NCBI RefSeq assembly: GCF_024639605.1
Contig: NZ_JAHEHZ010000002.1
Coordinates: 1-64,000 of the forward strand
Direction: 5' to 3'
Length of the DNA stretch: 64,000 nt
From: Roseobacter sp.
Lineage (GTDB): Bacteria > Pseudomonadota > Alphaproteobacteria > Rhodobacterales > Rhodobacteraceae
Shown here: positions 53,785 to 63,865 of the stretch, in pieces
Layout of the letters: every line of letters starts with the position of its first letter
Numbering within the stretch: the stretch's first letter is position 1
Translations under genes and position numbers: made by a program
Notes under the pieces: generated by a model
Seen by the model: the letters and a program-made list of their open reading frames with translations, nothing else
Databases searched by the model: none
What the model was told of the DNA's origin: nothing

Positions 53785-54246
53785 ATGATCAAACAGCTCC
53801 CCATTTCCGTTTCAGGATCGCGCAAATATGACGTGCGGTCCCAGTTTGCTGCGTTGTGCTACCGCATCCGTAAAGACAAGATTCAGATTTTGCTGATCAC
53901 CTCGCGCGGCACCCGTCGCTGGATTGTTCCCAAGGGCTGGCCAATGCACGGGCTGACCCCGGCGCAGACCGCCGCTCAGGAAGCATGGGAAGAGGCCGGC
54001 GTGCGCGGTCAGTCGGACGGCCGGTGCCTCGGTATTTACTCCTACAGCAAGGAAACTGACGAAAATGGCCATTTTCCCTGTCTTGGGATGATCTTTGCCG
54101 TCGAGGTAAGCTCAATCGCTGATGAATACCCCGAAGCGGGCGAACGCGAGCGCCGCTGGGTGTCGCGCAAAAAGGCCGCCAAAATGGTGGATGAGCCTGA
54201 ACTGGCACGTATTTTGCTGGATTTTGATCCGCGGCGCCCGATCTGA
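53785..54246 (+). CDS. NUDIX hydrolase
   Basis: PKGWPMHGLTPAQTAAQEAWEEAGV Nudix box. Confidence 0.95.
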   Translation: MIKQLPISVSGSRKYDVRSQFAALCYRIRKDKIQILLITSRGTRRWIVPKGWPMHGLTPAQTAAQEAWEEAGVRGQSDGRCLGIYSYSKETDENGHFPCLGMIFAVEVSSIADEYPEAGERERRWVSRKKAAKMVDEPELARILLDFDPRRPI

Positions 54247-54318
54247 GGCGACTTGACCCGGAGAGGTTTGCGCCCCATCTCTTCGGTAACTGCAACGTCC
54301 TTAGGAGACCGTTCTCGA

Positions 54319-54741
54319 ATGATCAGCTACACGCTGAAATGTGATCAGGGACACCGCTTTGACAGCTGGTTTCAGTCAGCGGGCGCTTATGAAACGCTGC
54401 GCGCGGCGGGGCATCTGTCCTGCGCGGAATGTGGCTCTCATGGCGTGGAAAAGGCAATGATGGCGCCCCGGGTTGCATCGGCCGATACGCCCGAGAAACC
54501 CGACCTGAATACCCCCGACAACGAGACAACCCTGAAAATCGCAAAACTGCGCCGCTATGTAGAGGAAAATGCAGATTACGTGGGCGCGGGTTTTGCCAGC
54601 GAGGCGCGGTCAATGTATCTTGGCGCAACGCCGGAGCGGGCGATTTACGGCGAAGCGAATGCTGCGGAAGCCAGACAGCTGATCGAGGATGGCGTGCCGG
54701 TGGCGCCACTGCCATTTCTTCCGGGTAAGAAGGCGAACTGA
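54319..54741 (+). CDS. DUF1178 family protein
   Basis: MISYTLKCDQGHRFDSWFQSAGAYETLRAAGHLSCAECGS with Cys motifs; C-terminal ARQLIEDGVPVAPLPFLPGKK. Confidence 0.88.
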   Translation: MISYTLKCDQGHRFDSWFQSAGAYETLRAAGHLSCAECGSHGVEKAMMAPRVASADTPEKPDLNTPDNETTLKIAKLRRYVEENADYVGAGFASEARSMYLGATPERAIYGEANAAEARQLIEDGVPVAPLPFLPGKKAN

Positions 54742-54744
54742 GAA

Positions 54745-55383
54745 ATGACAGTAGTAATTACCGGCTCAAGCCGCGGGATCGGCGAAGGGCTGGCCCGGGC
54801 TTATGCCGCGCGCGGCACAGACGTGATCGGGACGACGCGCGATGGCGGCTGGCATCTGGATGTGACCGATGCAGCATCCGTTGAGCGCTTTGCCGGATCG
54901 CTGGGGGACCGGCCGGTTGATTTGCTGGTGTGCAATGCCGGGGTCTATCTTGATAAAGGCCATGTGATCGGCGAGGGGTACCAGCCGGAGATCTGGGCGC
55001 GCAGTTTTGCCGCGAATGTTACCGGCGTGTTTCTGACGATCGAAGCCTTGTTACCGGCATTGCGCCGCGCGAAAGCCGGAAAGATTGCGATCATATCGTC
55101 TCAGATGGCCTCGAGTGAACGCGCGCCCGGAGGCAGCTATGTGTACCGGGCCTCCAAGGCTGCCGTGCTCAATCTGGGACGGAACCTTGCGGCTGACCTC
55201 GCACCGGAAGGCATCGCTGTCGGTATTTATCATCCCGGCTGGGTGAAAACGGATATGGGCAGTATGTCGGCCGATATAACTGTCGAGACTGCCGTGGCCG
55301 GTCTGATGGCGCGGTTTGATGGGCTGAACATACAAACAACGGGATGTTTCGAGACCTGGGATGGTCGTGCGCATCCATACTAA
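54745..55383 (+). CDS. SDR family oxidoreductase
   Basis: VVITGSSRGIGEGLARAYAARG; VCNAGVY; YVYRASKAAVLNL. Confidence 0.94.
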   Translation: MTVVITGSSRGIGEGLARAYAARGTDVIGTTRDGGWHLDVTDAASVERFAGSLGDRPVDLLVCNAGVYLDKGHVIGEGYQPEIWARSFAANVTGVFLTIEALLPALRRAKAGKIAIISSQMASSERAPGGSYVYRASKAAVLNLGRNLAADLAPEGIAVGIYHPGWVKTDMGSMSADITVETAVAGLMARFDGLNIQTTGCFETWDGRAHPY

Positions 55384-55503
55384 GCTTTCTGCACAGGTTT
55401 GAATGAGTGGCTGAACAAAAGGCCCGCAGCCGGCCCTGCCGGGGTGCCCCTATACTGCATCCTGAGAAATCACGCCTCCGGAAACGCGTGAGACTTGTGA
55501 TCT

Positions 55504-55527
55504 GCGCGGTCTGCGCGTAAACCGCGC
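55504..55527 (+). other. Stem-loop in lysC leader
   Basis: GCGCGGT-N10-ACCGCGC. Confidence 0.35.
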
Positions 55528-55552
55528 CCGACTGGTCTGGGGGATGCGGGAT

Positions 55553-56791
55553 ATGCCTGTTCTTGTGATGAAATTCGGTGGCACTTCGGTGGCCACCCCG
55601 GACCGCATCAGGCGCGCGGCAAAGCGCGTGGGCGTCGAGGTTTCAAAAGGCTATGATGTCATCGTCATCGTTTCGGCCATGTCCGGCAAGACCAATGAGC
55701 TTGTGGGCTGGGTGAATGAAACCTCCCCTCTTTATGATGCGCGCGAATACGATGCGGTTGTCTCGTCAGGCGAGAATGTCACGGCCGGCCTGATGGCGCT
55801 GACACTGCAGGAGATGGACGTACCCGCGCGCAGCTGGCAGGGCTGGCAGGTGCCTGTCCGCACCACGTCCGCCCATTCCTCCGCGCGCATCGAAGAGATC
55901 CCCACAGACAACATCAACAGCAAATTTGCCGAAGGGATGCGGGTGGCCGTCGTCGCCGGTTTCCAGGGCGTGAGCCCGGAAGGACGTATCACCACCCTGG
56001 GGCGCGGCGGATCAGATACGACAGCAGTGGCCTTTGCTGCGTCCTTCGGAGCGGAGCGCTGTGATATTTATACGGATGTGGACGGTGTTTATACCACCGA
56101 CCCGCGGGTCAGCAGCAAGGCGCGTAAACTGGACCGCATCGCGTTTGAGGAAATGCTTGAGCTTGCCTCGCTGGGCGCGCGTGTGCTGCAGACCCGATCG
56201 GTTGAGCTTGCGATGCGCTACAAGGTAAAGCTGCGGGTGCTGAGCAGTTTCGAAGAACAGTCGGATGATGCGGGCACGCTCGTCTGTGATGAGGAGGAAA
56301 TTATGGAAAGCAATGTCGTTGCAGGTGTGGCGTTCAGCCGGGATGAGGCAAAGATGACGCTGGTGAGTGTTGCCGACCGCCCCGGGATCGCCGCCAGTAT
56401 TTTCACCGCCCTCAGCGACGGTGGCGTGAATGTCGATATGATCGTTCAGAACATCGCCGAAGAGGGGCGCACCGACATGACCTGGTCCTGCCCCACCGAT
56501 CAGGTGATGCGGGCACAAAAGGCGGTCGAGGCAGCCAAGGCCGATGCGGTGATCAACTATCAGGACGTGATAGCGGACACCGACGTGGCCAAAGTCAGCG
56601 TCGTCGGGATCGGCATGCGCAGCCACACGGGTGTTGCGGCTAAGATGTTTCAGGTGCTCAGTGCAGAGGGCATAAACATCAAGGTCATTACGACGTCAGA
56701 GATCAAGATTTCTGTGCTGATCGACCGGAAATACATGGAACTCGCCGTACAGGCACTGCATGATGCTTTTGAGCTGGATAAAGCGGCCTGA
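55553..56791 (+). CDS. lysC: Aspartate kinase
   Basis: MPVLVMKFGGTSVATPDRI; TLGRGGSDTTAVAFAASFGAERCDIYTDVDGVYTTDPR; ACT domains. Confidence 0.98.
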   Translation: MPVLVMKFGGTSVATPDRIRRAAKRVGVEVSKGYDVIVIVSAMSGKTNELVGWVNETSPLYDAREYDAVVSSGENVTAGLMALTLQEMDVPARSWQGWQVPVRTTSAHSSARIEEIPTDNINSKFAEGMRVAVVAGFQGVSPEGRITTLGRGGSDTTAVAFAASFGAERCDIYTDVDGVYTTDPRVSSKARKLDRIAFEEMLELASLGARVLQTRSVELAMRYKVKLRVLSSFEEQSDDAGTLVCDEEEIMESNVVAGVAFSRDEAKMTLVSVADRPGIAASIFTALSDGGVNVDMIVQNIAEEGRTDMTWSCPTDQVMRAQKAVEAAKADAVINYQDVIADTDVAKVSVVGIGMRSHTGVAAKMFQVLSAEGINIKVITTSEIKISVLIDRKYMELAVQALHDAFELDKAA

Positions 56792-56838
56792 GCCGGTTGG
56801 CTGAATCCGGAAACCGCTGAACCGGGAGGCAGTACCAG

Positions 56839-59082
56839 GTGGCAGAACGCCCCGAAACAGGGTCCCGCGTGTTGCTGGGCCGTTTGCGTGATGCAATGGC
56901 GGGTGATGTCGAAGGGCAGGCCCGGCTCAATAAAATAACGCATCTGATCGCCGACAGCATGGGGTGCGAAGTCTGCTCGATCTATCTGTTCCGGGATCAT
57001 GAGACACTGGAGCTTTGCGCTACAGAAGGTCTTAATCAGGACGCGGTGCACCAGACCCGGATGAAAGTCGGAGAGGGGCTTGTCGGCCTCGTGGCGCGGC
57101 GCCGGTCTGTGATCAACGAACCTGATGCGCCGCAGGCGCGCGGTTTTCGTTTTATGCCCGAAACAGGTGAAGAAATTTATTCCAGTTTTCTGGGTGTGCC
57201 GGTGCAGCGGCTGGGCGAGGCGCTCGGAGTTCTGGTGGTACAATCGCGGGCCGCGCGGGTCTATTCCGCCGACGAGGTCTATGCACTGGAAGTGGTCGCG
57301 ATGGTGCTTGCGGAAATGACCGAGCTTGGTGCCTTTGTCGGTGAAGGCGCTGCCATGTCTGCCCGCCATTCGCAGCCAGCGATGTTTCGCGGCACTGTCG
57401 GTCAGGAAGGGGCGGCAGAGGGCCATGTCTGGCTGCATGAACCCCGTGTTGTGGTCACCAACCCGATCGCCGATGATCCGGTGCGCGAAATAGAAAGGCT
57501 GCGCGAAGCCGTGGAGCAGCTGCGTGTTGGTGTCGATAAGATGCTCGAAATCGCCGGCTCCCAGGATAAAGACCAGGCCCAGGTTCTTGAAGCTTACCGG
57601 ATGTTCGCCAACTCCAAAGGCTGGATGCGCCGGATGGAAGACGACATCGGCGGTGGTCTGTCCGCTGAGGCAGCTGTTGAAAAAGAGCAGTCTCTCGCAC
57701 GGGCCCGGATGGGGCAGGTGACCGATAATTACCTGCGCGAACGCCTGAGTGATCTGGATGATCTTAGTAACCGGCTGTTACGGATATTGACCGGGCAGGG
57801 CAAGGATACGGGTGCAGAGATGCCTGCAAACCCGATCCTCGTTGCGCGCAATATCGGGCCTGCGGAACTGCTGGAATACGGGCGCAGCCTGCGCGGCATC
57901 GTACTTGAAGAAGGCTCGGTCGGCAGCCATGCGGCAATCGTCGCGCGCGCTCTGGCGATCCCGCTGGTGGTGCATGCAAGCCGCGTGACCACCGAAGCGC
58001 TGAACGGTGATCAGATTATGGTCGATGGTGAGCAGGGCATTGTGCATCTGCGCCCGGACGACACCGTTGTGACCGCATTTCGCGACAAAATTGCGATGCT
58101 GGCGGAAGCACAGGAGCGCTATGCTTCGATCCGGGACAAGCCCGCCACGACGCTTTGTGGCAACACGGTGGGGCTTTTTATGAACGCCGGGCTGATGGCT
58201 GATCTGCCCTCGCTGCCGTCCTCCGGGGCTGAAGGGGTCGGGCTCTTTCGCACCGAGCTGCAGTTTCTGGTGCGCAATCAGATGCCGCGACGGGGCGAGC
58301 TTGTCGCCCTTTACAAACGCGTTCTGGATGCCGCCGGTGGCAAGCCTGTGGTCTTCCGAACACTGGATATCGGGTCTGACAAAGTGCTGCCCTATATGAA
58401 ACCCAACGACGAGCCGAACCCGGCGCTGGGCTGGCGGGCGATCCGGGTGGGCCTCGACAAGCCGGGGATTATGCGGATGCAGCTTCAGGCGCTGATCCGG
58501 GCGGCCGAAGGGCGGCCGCTGACGGTGATGTTTCCGTTTGTCGCTCAGTTCGAGGAATATCGCGAAGCCCGCAGGCTCATGGACAAAACTCTGCAGGCCG
58601 AAGAGCGCCTCGGTCATCCGTTGCCCGAAACAGTTAAGATCGGTGCCATGCTCGAGACGCCGAGCCTGGGCTTTGCGCCGATGAAGTTTTTTGAGGAAGT
58701 CGATTTCCTGTCGATCGGCGGCAATGATCTGAAACAGTTTTTCTTTGCGGCTGACCGGGAAAACGAACGGGTACGGCGGCGCTATGACACGCTGAACGTG
58801 TCGTTTCTGAGTTTCATCGAGAATATCGTCGAGCGCTGCGAAAAGACCGGAACACCGCTGTCGTTTTGCGGTGAGGATGCTGGCCGGCCCGTCGAAGCGC
58901 TGTGTTTTGCAGCCATCGGGCTGCGGTCCTTGTCAATGCGGCCTGCGTCAATCGGCCCGGTCAAAAGTCTTCTGCGCCGGTCCGACCTGGGAGAAGTGCG
59001 CAAAGTCATCGCAGATGCGCGTCATCGTGGCGAGATGTCAGTGCGCCCGGCTGTGATGGAATGGCTGCGTAATCAGGGGTAG
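56839..59082 (+). CDS. ptsP: Phosphoenolpyruvate--protein phosphotransferase PtsP (EI-Ntr)
   Basis: GTG start; N-terminal GAF domain; EEGSVGSHAAIVARALAIPLVVHA; SIGGNDLKQFFFAADREN. Confidence 0.96.
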   Translation: MAERPETGSRVLLGRLRDAMAGDVEGQARLNKITHLIADSMGCEVCSIYLFRDHETLELCATEGLNQDAVHQTRMKVGEGLVGLVARRRSVINEPDAPQARGFRFMPETGEEIYSSFLGVPVQRLGEALGVLVVQSRAARVYSADEVYALEVVAMVLAEMTELGAFVGEGAAMSARHSQPAMFRGTVGQEGAAEGHVWLHEPRVVVTNPIADDPVREIERLREAVEQLRVGVDKMLEIAGSQDKDQAQVLEAYRMFANSKGWMRRMEDDIGGGLSAEAAVEKEQSLARARMGQVTDNYLRERLSDLDDLSNRLLRILTGQGKDTGAEMPANPILVARNIGPAELLEYGRSLRGIVLEEGSVGSHAAIVARALAIPLVVHASRVTTEALNGDQIMVDGEQGIVHLRPDDTVVTAFRDKIAMLAEAQERYASIRDKPATTLCGNTVGLFMNAGLMADLPSLPSSGAEGVGLFRTELQFLVRNQMPRRGELVALYKRVLDAAGGKPVVFRTLDIGSDKVLPYMKPNDEPNPALGWRAIRVGLDKPGIMRMQLQALIRAAEGRPLTVMFPFVAQFEEYREARRLMDKTLQAEERLGHPLPETVKIGAMLETPSLGFAPMKFFEEVDFLSIGGNDLKQFFFAADRENERVRRRYDTLNVSFLSFIENIVERCEKTGTPLSFCGEDAGRPVEALCFAAIGLRSLSMRPASIGPVKSLLRRSDLGEVRKVIADARHRGEMSVRPAVMEWLRNQG

Positions 59083-59086
59083 TGGT

Positions 59087-60007
59087 TCAGCCCGCTGCCG
59101 TATCGCCATAGGTCTGCCGGAACATCCGGTCTTCCAGAAACGCATTTGCCTCCCGCGTCACGCCTGCCATAAGGTCGCTCACCGGACTGCCTGTCACGTG
59201 GCTTGCTGTGAAGGCGATGGGCGGCAGATCGACATCCGTGGGCAGAACAACGAGCCGCCCGTCCGCCAGTTCTTCGCGGATGACAGCCGCCGGGATGGCG
59301 CAGATGCCAAAGCCCGCAACCGCCAGTCTGATCAGAGCGCCCAGCGATGATGAGGTCGACATATCCAGTGTCGGCCGTGCATGCGGTGCGAGCAATTCTC
59401 GCAAAAGCCGGCTGGGTTTGGTGTTGTTGGCAAAGGTCAGTACGGGCTGTGCTGCGAGCTCTTCCACACTCCATTTCCTTGGTTTCGCCGCCAGTGCCGG
59501 GGTCGCGGCGAAAATCATGTCAAAGCTGCACAGATCGCGATTTGTAATACTGGCCTCTGCGACCGGCCCCATCAGAAAGGCAAGATCGATCTCGCGCGAG
59601 ACCAGTGCATTGCGCAGACTGTCGGTGGAATCCACCATCAGATCAAACGAAAGGCCCTGACGGGTGTCACTGAGCTGGCTGAGAAAATCCGGCAGCCATG
59701 TTGCTACGATGGTCTCTGACGCTCCCAGCCGGATTGACTGTTTGACATTGGTCTGACCGCTGAATGCCTCCAGAATATCCTGCTCAAGCGCCATGTACCG
59801 CCGCGCCATCGGCAACAGACGCCGCCCCGACGGTGTCAGCCCGGCGTTACGGACACCACGCAGAAAAACCGTGGTCCCGAGGTCCTGCTCCAGCATCTGA
59901 ATGCGCGCACTCACAGCAGGCTGAGACAGATTGAGCTTCAGAGCCGCCGCGCGGAAACTGCGCAGGGTGGCAATCCAGTAAAAAGTGTCGAGATTCCTGA
60001 TCCGCAA
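59087..60007 (-). CDS. LysR family transcriptional regulator
   Basis: N-terminal HTH MRIRNLDTFYWIATLRSFRAAALKLNLSQPAVSARIQMLEQDLGTTVFLR. Confidence 0.96.
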   Translation of the reverse strand: MRIRNLDTFYWIATLRSFRAAALKLNLSQPAVSARIQMLEQDLGTTVFLRGVRNAGLTPSGRRLLPMARRYMALEQDILEAFSGQTNVKQSIRLGASETIVATWLPDFLSQLSDTRQGLSFDLMVDSTDSLRNALVSREIDLAFLMGPVAEASITNRDLCSFDMIFAATPALAAKPRKWSVEELAAQPVLTFANNTKPSRLLRELLAPHARPTLDMSTSSSLGALIRLAVAGFGICAIPAAVIREELADGRLVVLPTDVDLPPIAFTASHVTGSPVSDLMAGVTREANAFLEDRMFRQTYGDTAAG

Positions 60008-60022
60008 CCTGATCTCCCTATA

Positions 60023-60041
60023 TGATAAATAATTTCTATCA
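60023..60041. promoter_or_regulatory. Candidate LysR operator in divergent intergenic region
   Basis: Interrupted dyad TGATA-N9-TATCA between LysR gene and divergent hydro-lyase gene. Confidence 0.5.
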
Positions 60042-60135
60042 AAATCCTTCTAAACATTCAATTTGACTGCACCAACCAGACGCGGGAGTGTTGTCCGGTG
60101 GAAATATTCCGCACAACCGACGCCGGGGGGCTCAC

Positions 60136-60954
60136 GTGTCTGTAAAGGAAAGCCTGAAAGATCTGGATGTCCATGCGCTGCGCCGGCTGATCCGTGCAGG
60201 CGGCTATGCCCGTCACACGGCGGGCCTTGCTGCGGGTAAGCTGCAGTGCAATCTGGCAATCCTTCCGGAGGCATATGCTGCTGATTTTATACGCTTTTGC
60301 GAGCTGAACCCCAAGCCCTGCCCGATTGTGGCTGTGGGTGAGCCCGGAAACCCGGCGCTGCCTGATCTTGGCGAAGACATCGACATACGAACGGATGTGC
60401 CGCGCTACCGACTGTTTCGAAACGGTGTCTTTGACGAGGAAGTGACAGATATTTCCGCCTGCTGGCAGGACGATTTCGTGACCGTGGCACTGGGATGTTC
60501 TTTTACCTTTGAAAATGCGCTCATGGCGCAGGGGATCGCTGTCAAACACATCGATCTCGATCAGACGGTGCCGATGTATCGCAGCAATATCGCTCTTGCT
60601 CCGGCCGGTCCTTTCGGTGGTGAGATGGTCGTGACCATGCGGCCGATCCCGGAGGCGCGGGTGCAGGATGCCTGGGAGATCAGCGCCCGGTATCCTCACG
60701 CGCACGGTGCACCCATTGGCAAGGGCCCGTCAGACAGCTTCGGCATCGCCGATCTTCAGACGCCTGACTGGGGAGACCCGGTTGAGGTTTCTGACGGTGA
60801 GGTTCCGGTCTACTGGGCCTGCGGTGTGACGCCGCAAAACGTTCTGATGAAAGCTCAAATTCCGTTCTGCATCACCCATGCACCGGGCCACATGCTGGTC
60901 GCGGATGTGGCGGAGGATGCGGATATCCCTGTCTTCAAAGCACACCAACACTGA
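60136..60954 (+). CDS. DUF1445-type putative hydro-lyase (D-glutamate cyclase-like)
   Basis: GTG start; GCSFTFENALMAQGI, MRPIPEARVQDAWEISARYPHAHGAPIG, HAPGHMLVADV. Confidence 0.85.
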   Translation: MSVKESLKDLDVHALRRLIRAGGYARHTAGLAAGKLQCNLAILPEAYAADFIRFCELNPKPCPIVAVGEPGNPALPDLGEDIDIRTDVPRYRLFRNGVFDEEVTDISACWQDDFVTVALGCSFTFENALMAQGIAVKHIDLDQTVPMYRSNIALAPAGPFGGEMVVTMRPIPEARVQDAWEISARYPHAHGAPIGKGPSDSFGIADLQTPDWGDPVEVSDGEVPVYWACGVTPQNVLMKAQIPFCITHAPGHMLVADVAEDADIPVFKAHQH

Positions 60955-60978
60955 ACAAAATCCAACAAGGAGTTAATT

Positions 60979-62010
60979 ATGCGCAAAACACTTACCCTTC
61001 TGGCCGCTACAACCGCGCTGGCCGCCCCGGCCACGGCCGAAACACTGTCTGTTGTGGGCAGCTGGTCCAGTCTGCCGCTGCACCAGCAATATGAGGCACC
61101 GTTCTGGAGTGAAACTCTGCCGGCGGCCTCGGATGGCGGCCTGACCGTTGAGCTGACCACGCATAACCAGATGGGTCTGGGCCTTGGCGACATTTACCCG
61201 CTCCTGGGTCAGGGCGTCTACGACGTCGCCATGACCGTTGCGGATTATGCCGTTGCCGATGCGCCCGAACTGGAAGGGCTGGATGTTCCGTTGCTGGCGC
61301 TGACCGCGGACGAAGCCCGCGCGATGGTTGATGCAGCCCGACCGATGGTCGCCGATATCTACCGCGACCGGTTCAATGCGCACGTACTGGCGATCGCGCC
61401 CTATCCGCCGCAGGTGGTCTTCTGCAATCATGAGATTGCCGGGCTTGACGATCTGCAGGGACTGAAAGTTCGTGCATCCGGCCGGATGACCGCAAAGCTG
61501 CTCGAAGCGCTGGGTGCGGAGGGCGTCAACGTGTCCTTCTCCGAAGTGCCGGGCGCCTTGCAGAACGGTGTGGTTGACTGCGCCGTCACGGGCGCGGGCT
61601 CGGGTTACAGCGCCGGCTGGTGGGAGGTCTCAACGCACCTCATGCCGTTGCCGCTGGGTGGCTGGGATTCGGTGGTCACAGCGATGAACCTCGACAAATG
61701 GAACGGTCTGGATGCTGCGACCCAGGAGCTGATTGCTTCCGAAGTCAAAACCAGCTTCGAAGATCCTGCATGGGCAAGCGCTCAGACAGCACTCGTTGAT
61801 GATATTTCCTGCCTGACCGGAAACGGCGACTGCCCCGCGGGCGAGAGCCGCTCGATGGTTCTGGTTGAGGCCTCGGATGCTGATTTTGCCAAAGCCCGTG
61901 AGATCCTGACCACTGAGGTACTGCCTGACTGGGCGGAACGTGCCGGTGGCGACTGGGCTCAGCGCTGGAACGCGTCCGTCGGTCAGGTTGTCGGCGTCGA
62001 AATCAAATAA
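60979..62010 (+). CDS. TRAP transporter substrate-binding protein DctP
   Basis: Signal peptide; DctP pattern (GLDDLQGLKVRASGRMTAKLLEALGAEGVNVSFSEVPGALQNGVVD). Confidence 0.93.
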   Translation: MRKTLTLLAATTALAAPATAETLSVVGSWSSLPLHQQYEAPFWSETLPAASDGGLTVELTTHNQMGLGLGDIYPLLGQGVYDVAMTVADYAVADAPELEGLDVPLLALTADEARAMVDAARPMVADIYRDRFNAHVLAIAPYPPQVVFCNHEIAGLDDLQGLKVRASGRMTAKLLEALGAEGVNVSFSEVPGALQNGVVDCAVTGAGSGYSAGWWEVSTHLMPLPLGGWDSVVTAMNLDKWNGLDAATQELIASEVKTSFEDPAWASAQTALVDDISCLTGNGDCPAGESRSMVLVEASDADFAKAREILTTEVLPDWAERAGGDWAQRWNASVGQVVGVEIK

Positions 62011-62036
62011 GTCTCTCCCGGGGAGAAAGATCTCAG

Positions 62037-62585
62037 ATGGAACAGGATATTATCAACGCGTTGCGCCGGATCAACCGGGCTGTTGCCCTGATCGTGGGGA
62101 TCATGCTTTTTGCCTGCGCGGGCATTGTGTTGCTTGATATAATTCTGCGCCGTCTGGGGTCATCTCTGGGGGGAACAGACGAGATCAGCGGTTATGTTAT
62201 GGCCATTGCTACCTCATGGGGCATGGCCTTTACGCTCCTTGAACTGGGCCATGTGCGCATCGATTTGTTGCGATCGCGGGCGGGAGAGTTTGTCCGCTCG
62301 CTGTTTGACGTCTTCTCCATGATCGTGCTCAGCGCCGTTATTGTTATGATCGCCGTCAAAGCCTGGCCGGTGGTGGAGCGTTCGCTGACCAATGGATCGC
62401 GCGCGAACACGCCGCTCGAAACCCCGCTGATCTGGGTTCAGACACCGTGGTTTGCGGGCTGGGTGTGGTTTGCTGTGGTCTCCTGCGTAATGACTCTCGT
62501 CGCACTGTCGCTGACGCTCAAAGGGCGCCACGGCGAGGTTGAGACGGCGGTCGGTGCCTTTGCTGAACAGGATATGCTGCAATGA
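62037..62585 (+). CDS. TRAP transporter small permease DctQ
   Basis: Four hydrophobic segments; between DctP and DctM. Confidence 0.92.
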   Translation: MEQDIINALRRINRAVALIVGIMLFACAGIVLLDIILRRLGSSLGGTDEISGYVMAIATSWGMAFTLLELGHVRIDLLRSRAGEFVRSLFDVFSMIVLSAVIVMIAVKAWPVVERSLTNGSRANTPLETPLIWVQTPWFAGWVWFAVVSCVMTLVALSLTLKGRHGEVETAVGAFAEQDMLQ

Positions 62586-63865
62586 TCGGATCTGTTGCCG
62601 CGGGGCTGCTTGGCCTGCTTACACTGTCAATTCCTGTCGGGATCGTGCTTTTTCTGCTCGGCTTCGGGGTGGATAGCTTCTTTTCGGCTTTCCCGTTGAC
62701 GCGCGGGCTCGGCAACATGGTCTGGTCGGCATCAAATTCAGCAACGCTGATCGCGATCCCCTTCTTTGTTCTGCTCGGCGAAATACTGGTGCGCAGCGGC
62801 GTGGCCACCCGCACCTATGCAGCGCTTGACCGCTGGGTGAGCTGGCTGCCCGGGGGACTGGTGCACGCCAATATTGCCACAGCCACCATGTTTTCCGCGA
62901 CTTCCGGATCATCCGTCGCAACAGCAGCAACCGTGGCGACCGTCGCGATGCCGCAGGCGGAAAAACTGGGTTATGATCCGCGGCTGTTTTCCGGCGCCAT
63001 TGCCGCAGGCGGCACGCTTGGGATTATGATCCCGCCGTCCATCAACCTCATCGTCTATGGTTTTCTGACGCAGTCCTCTATCCCGCAACTTTTCCTCGCG
63101 GGCTTGTTGCCGGGCCTCGGTCTTGCACTGGCGTTTATGGTGATCACTGTACTTCTGTGTATTCTCAGACCTTCTCTGGGCGGGGTTCGCCGTACCTTTC
63201 CGCTGGCGCAGATGATACGCGCGCTGGTGGACCTTATTCCGATCCTGCTGCTTTTTGGCCTGATTGTCGGGTCGATCTACAAAGGCTGGGCTACACCGAC
63301 CGAAGCGGCCTCCGTGGGAGTGGCCGGCGCGCTGCTGATCGCGTTCTTTTTTGGCGGTGTGTCGTTTGACATGCTGGGCCAGAGCGTGCTTGGGACCGTG
63401 AAAATTACCTCGATGATCATGCTGATCGTGATAGGCGCATCATTTCTTAATTTCACGCTGGCCTCCGCAGGCCTGGGGCGCGAGCTGACGGATTTCATGA
63501 ACGGTCTGGGTTTGACACCTCTGGGCACGATCATGGTGGTGGTGGTTCTTTATATCCTGCTTGGCTTCTTCATCGAAACCCTGTCACTCATGGTCGTGAC
63601 CATTCCGATTATAGTGCCGCTCGTGGTTGCACAGGGGTATGATCCGATCTGGTTCGGGATCCTGATGATTGTGCTCATCGAGATGGCACTGATCACGCCA
63701 CCGGTCGGGCTGAACCTTTATGTGGTCCAGGGGGCCCGTAAATCAGGCACGCTGTCCGAGGTCATGGTGGGCACAATTCCTTATGTGGTCGCCATGCTTG
63801 TGATGGTCTTTGCGCTGATCGCCTTTCCGTCAATCGCATTGTTTCTGCCGCAGGCCCTGCAGTAA
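62582..63865 (+). CDS. TRAP transporter large permease DctM
   Basis: ATSGSSVATAATVATVAMPQAEKLGYDPRLFSGAIAAGGTLGIMIPPSINLIVYG. Confidence 0.96.
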   Translation: MIGSVAAGLLGLLTLSIPVGIVLFLLGFGVDSFFSAFPLTRGLGNMVWSASNSATLIAIPFFVLLGEILVRSGVATRTYAALDRWVSWLPGGLVHANIATATMFSATSGSSVATAATVATVAMPQAEKLGYDPRLFSGAIAAGGTLGIMIPPSINLIVYGFLTQSSIPQLFLAGLLPGLGLALAFMVITVLLCILRPSLGGVRRTFPLAQMIRALVDLIPILLLFGLIVGSIYKGWATPTEAASVGVAGALLIAFFFGGVSFDMLGQSVLGTVKITSMIMLIVIGASFLNFTLASAGLGRELTDFMNGLGLTPLGTIMVVVVLYILLGFFIETLSLMVVTIPIIVPLVVAQGYDPIWFGILMIVLIEMALITPPVGLNLYVVQGARKSGTLSEVMVGTIPYVVAMLVMVFALIAFPSIALFLPQALQ

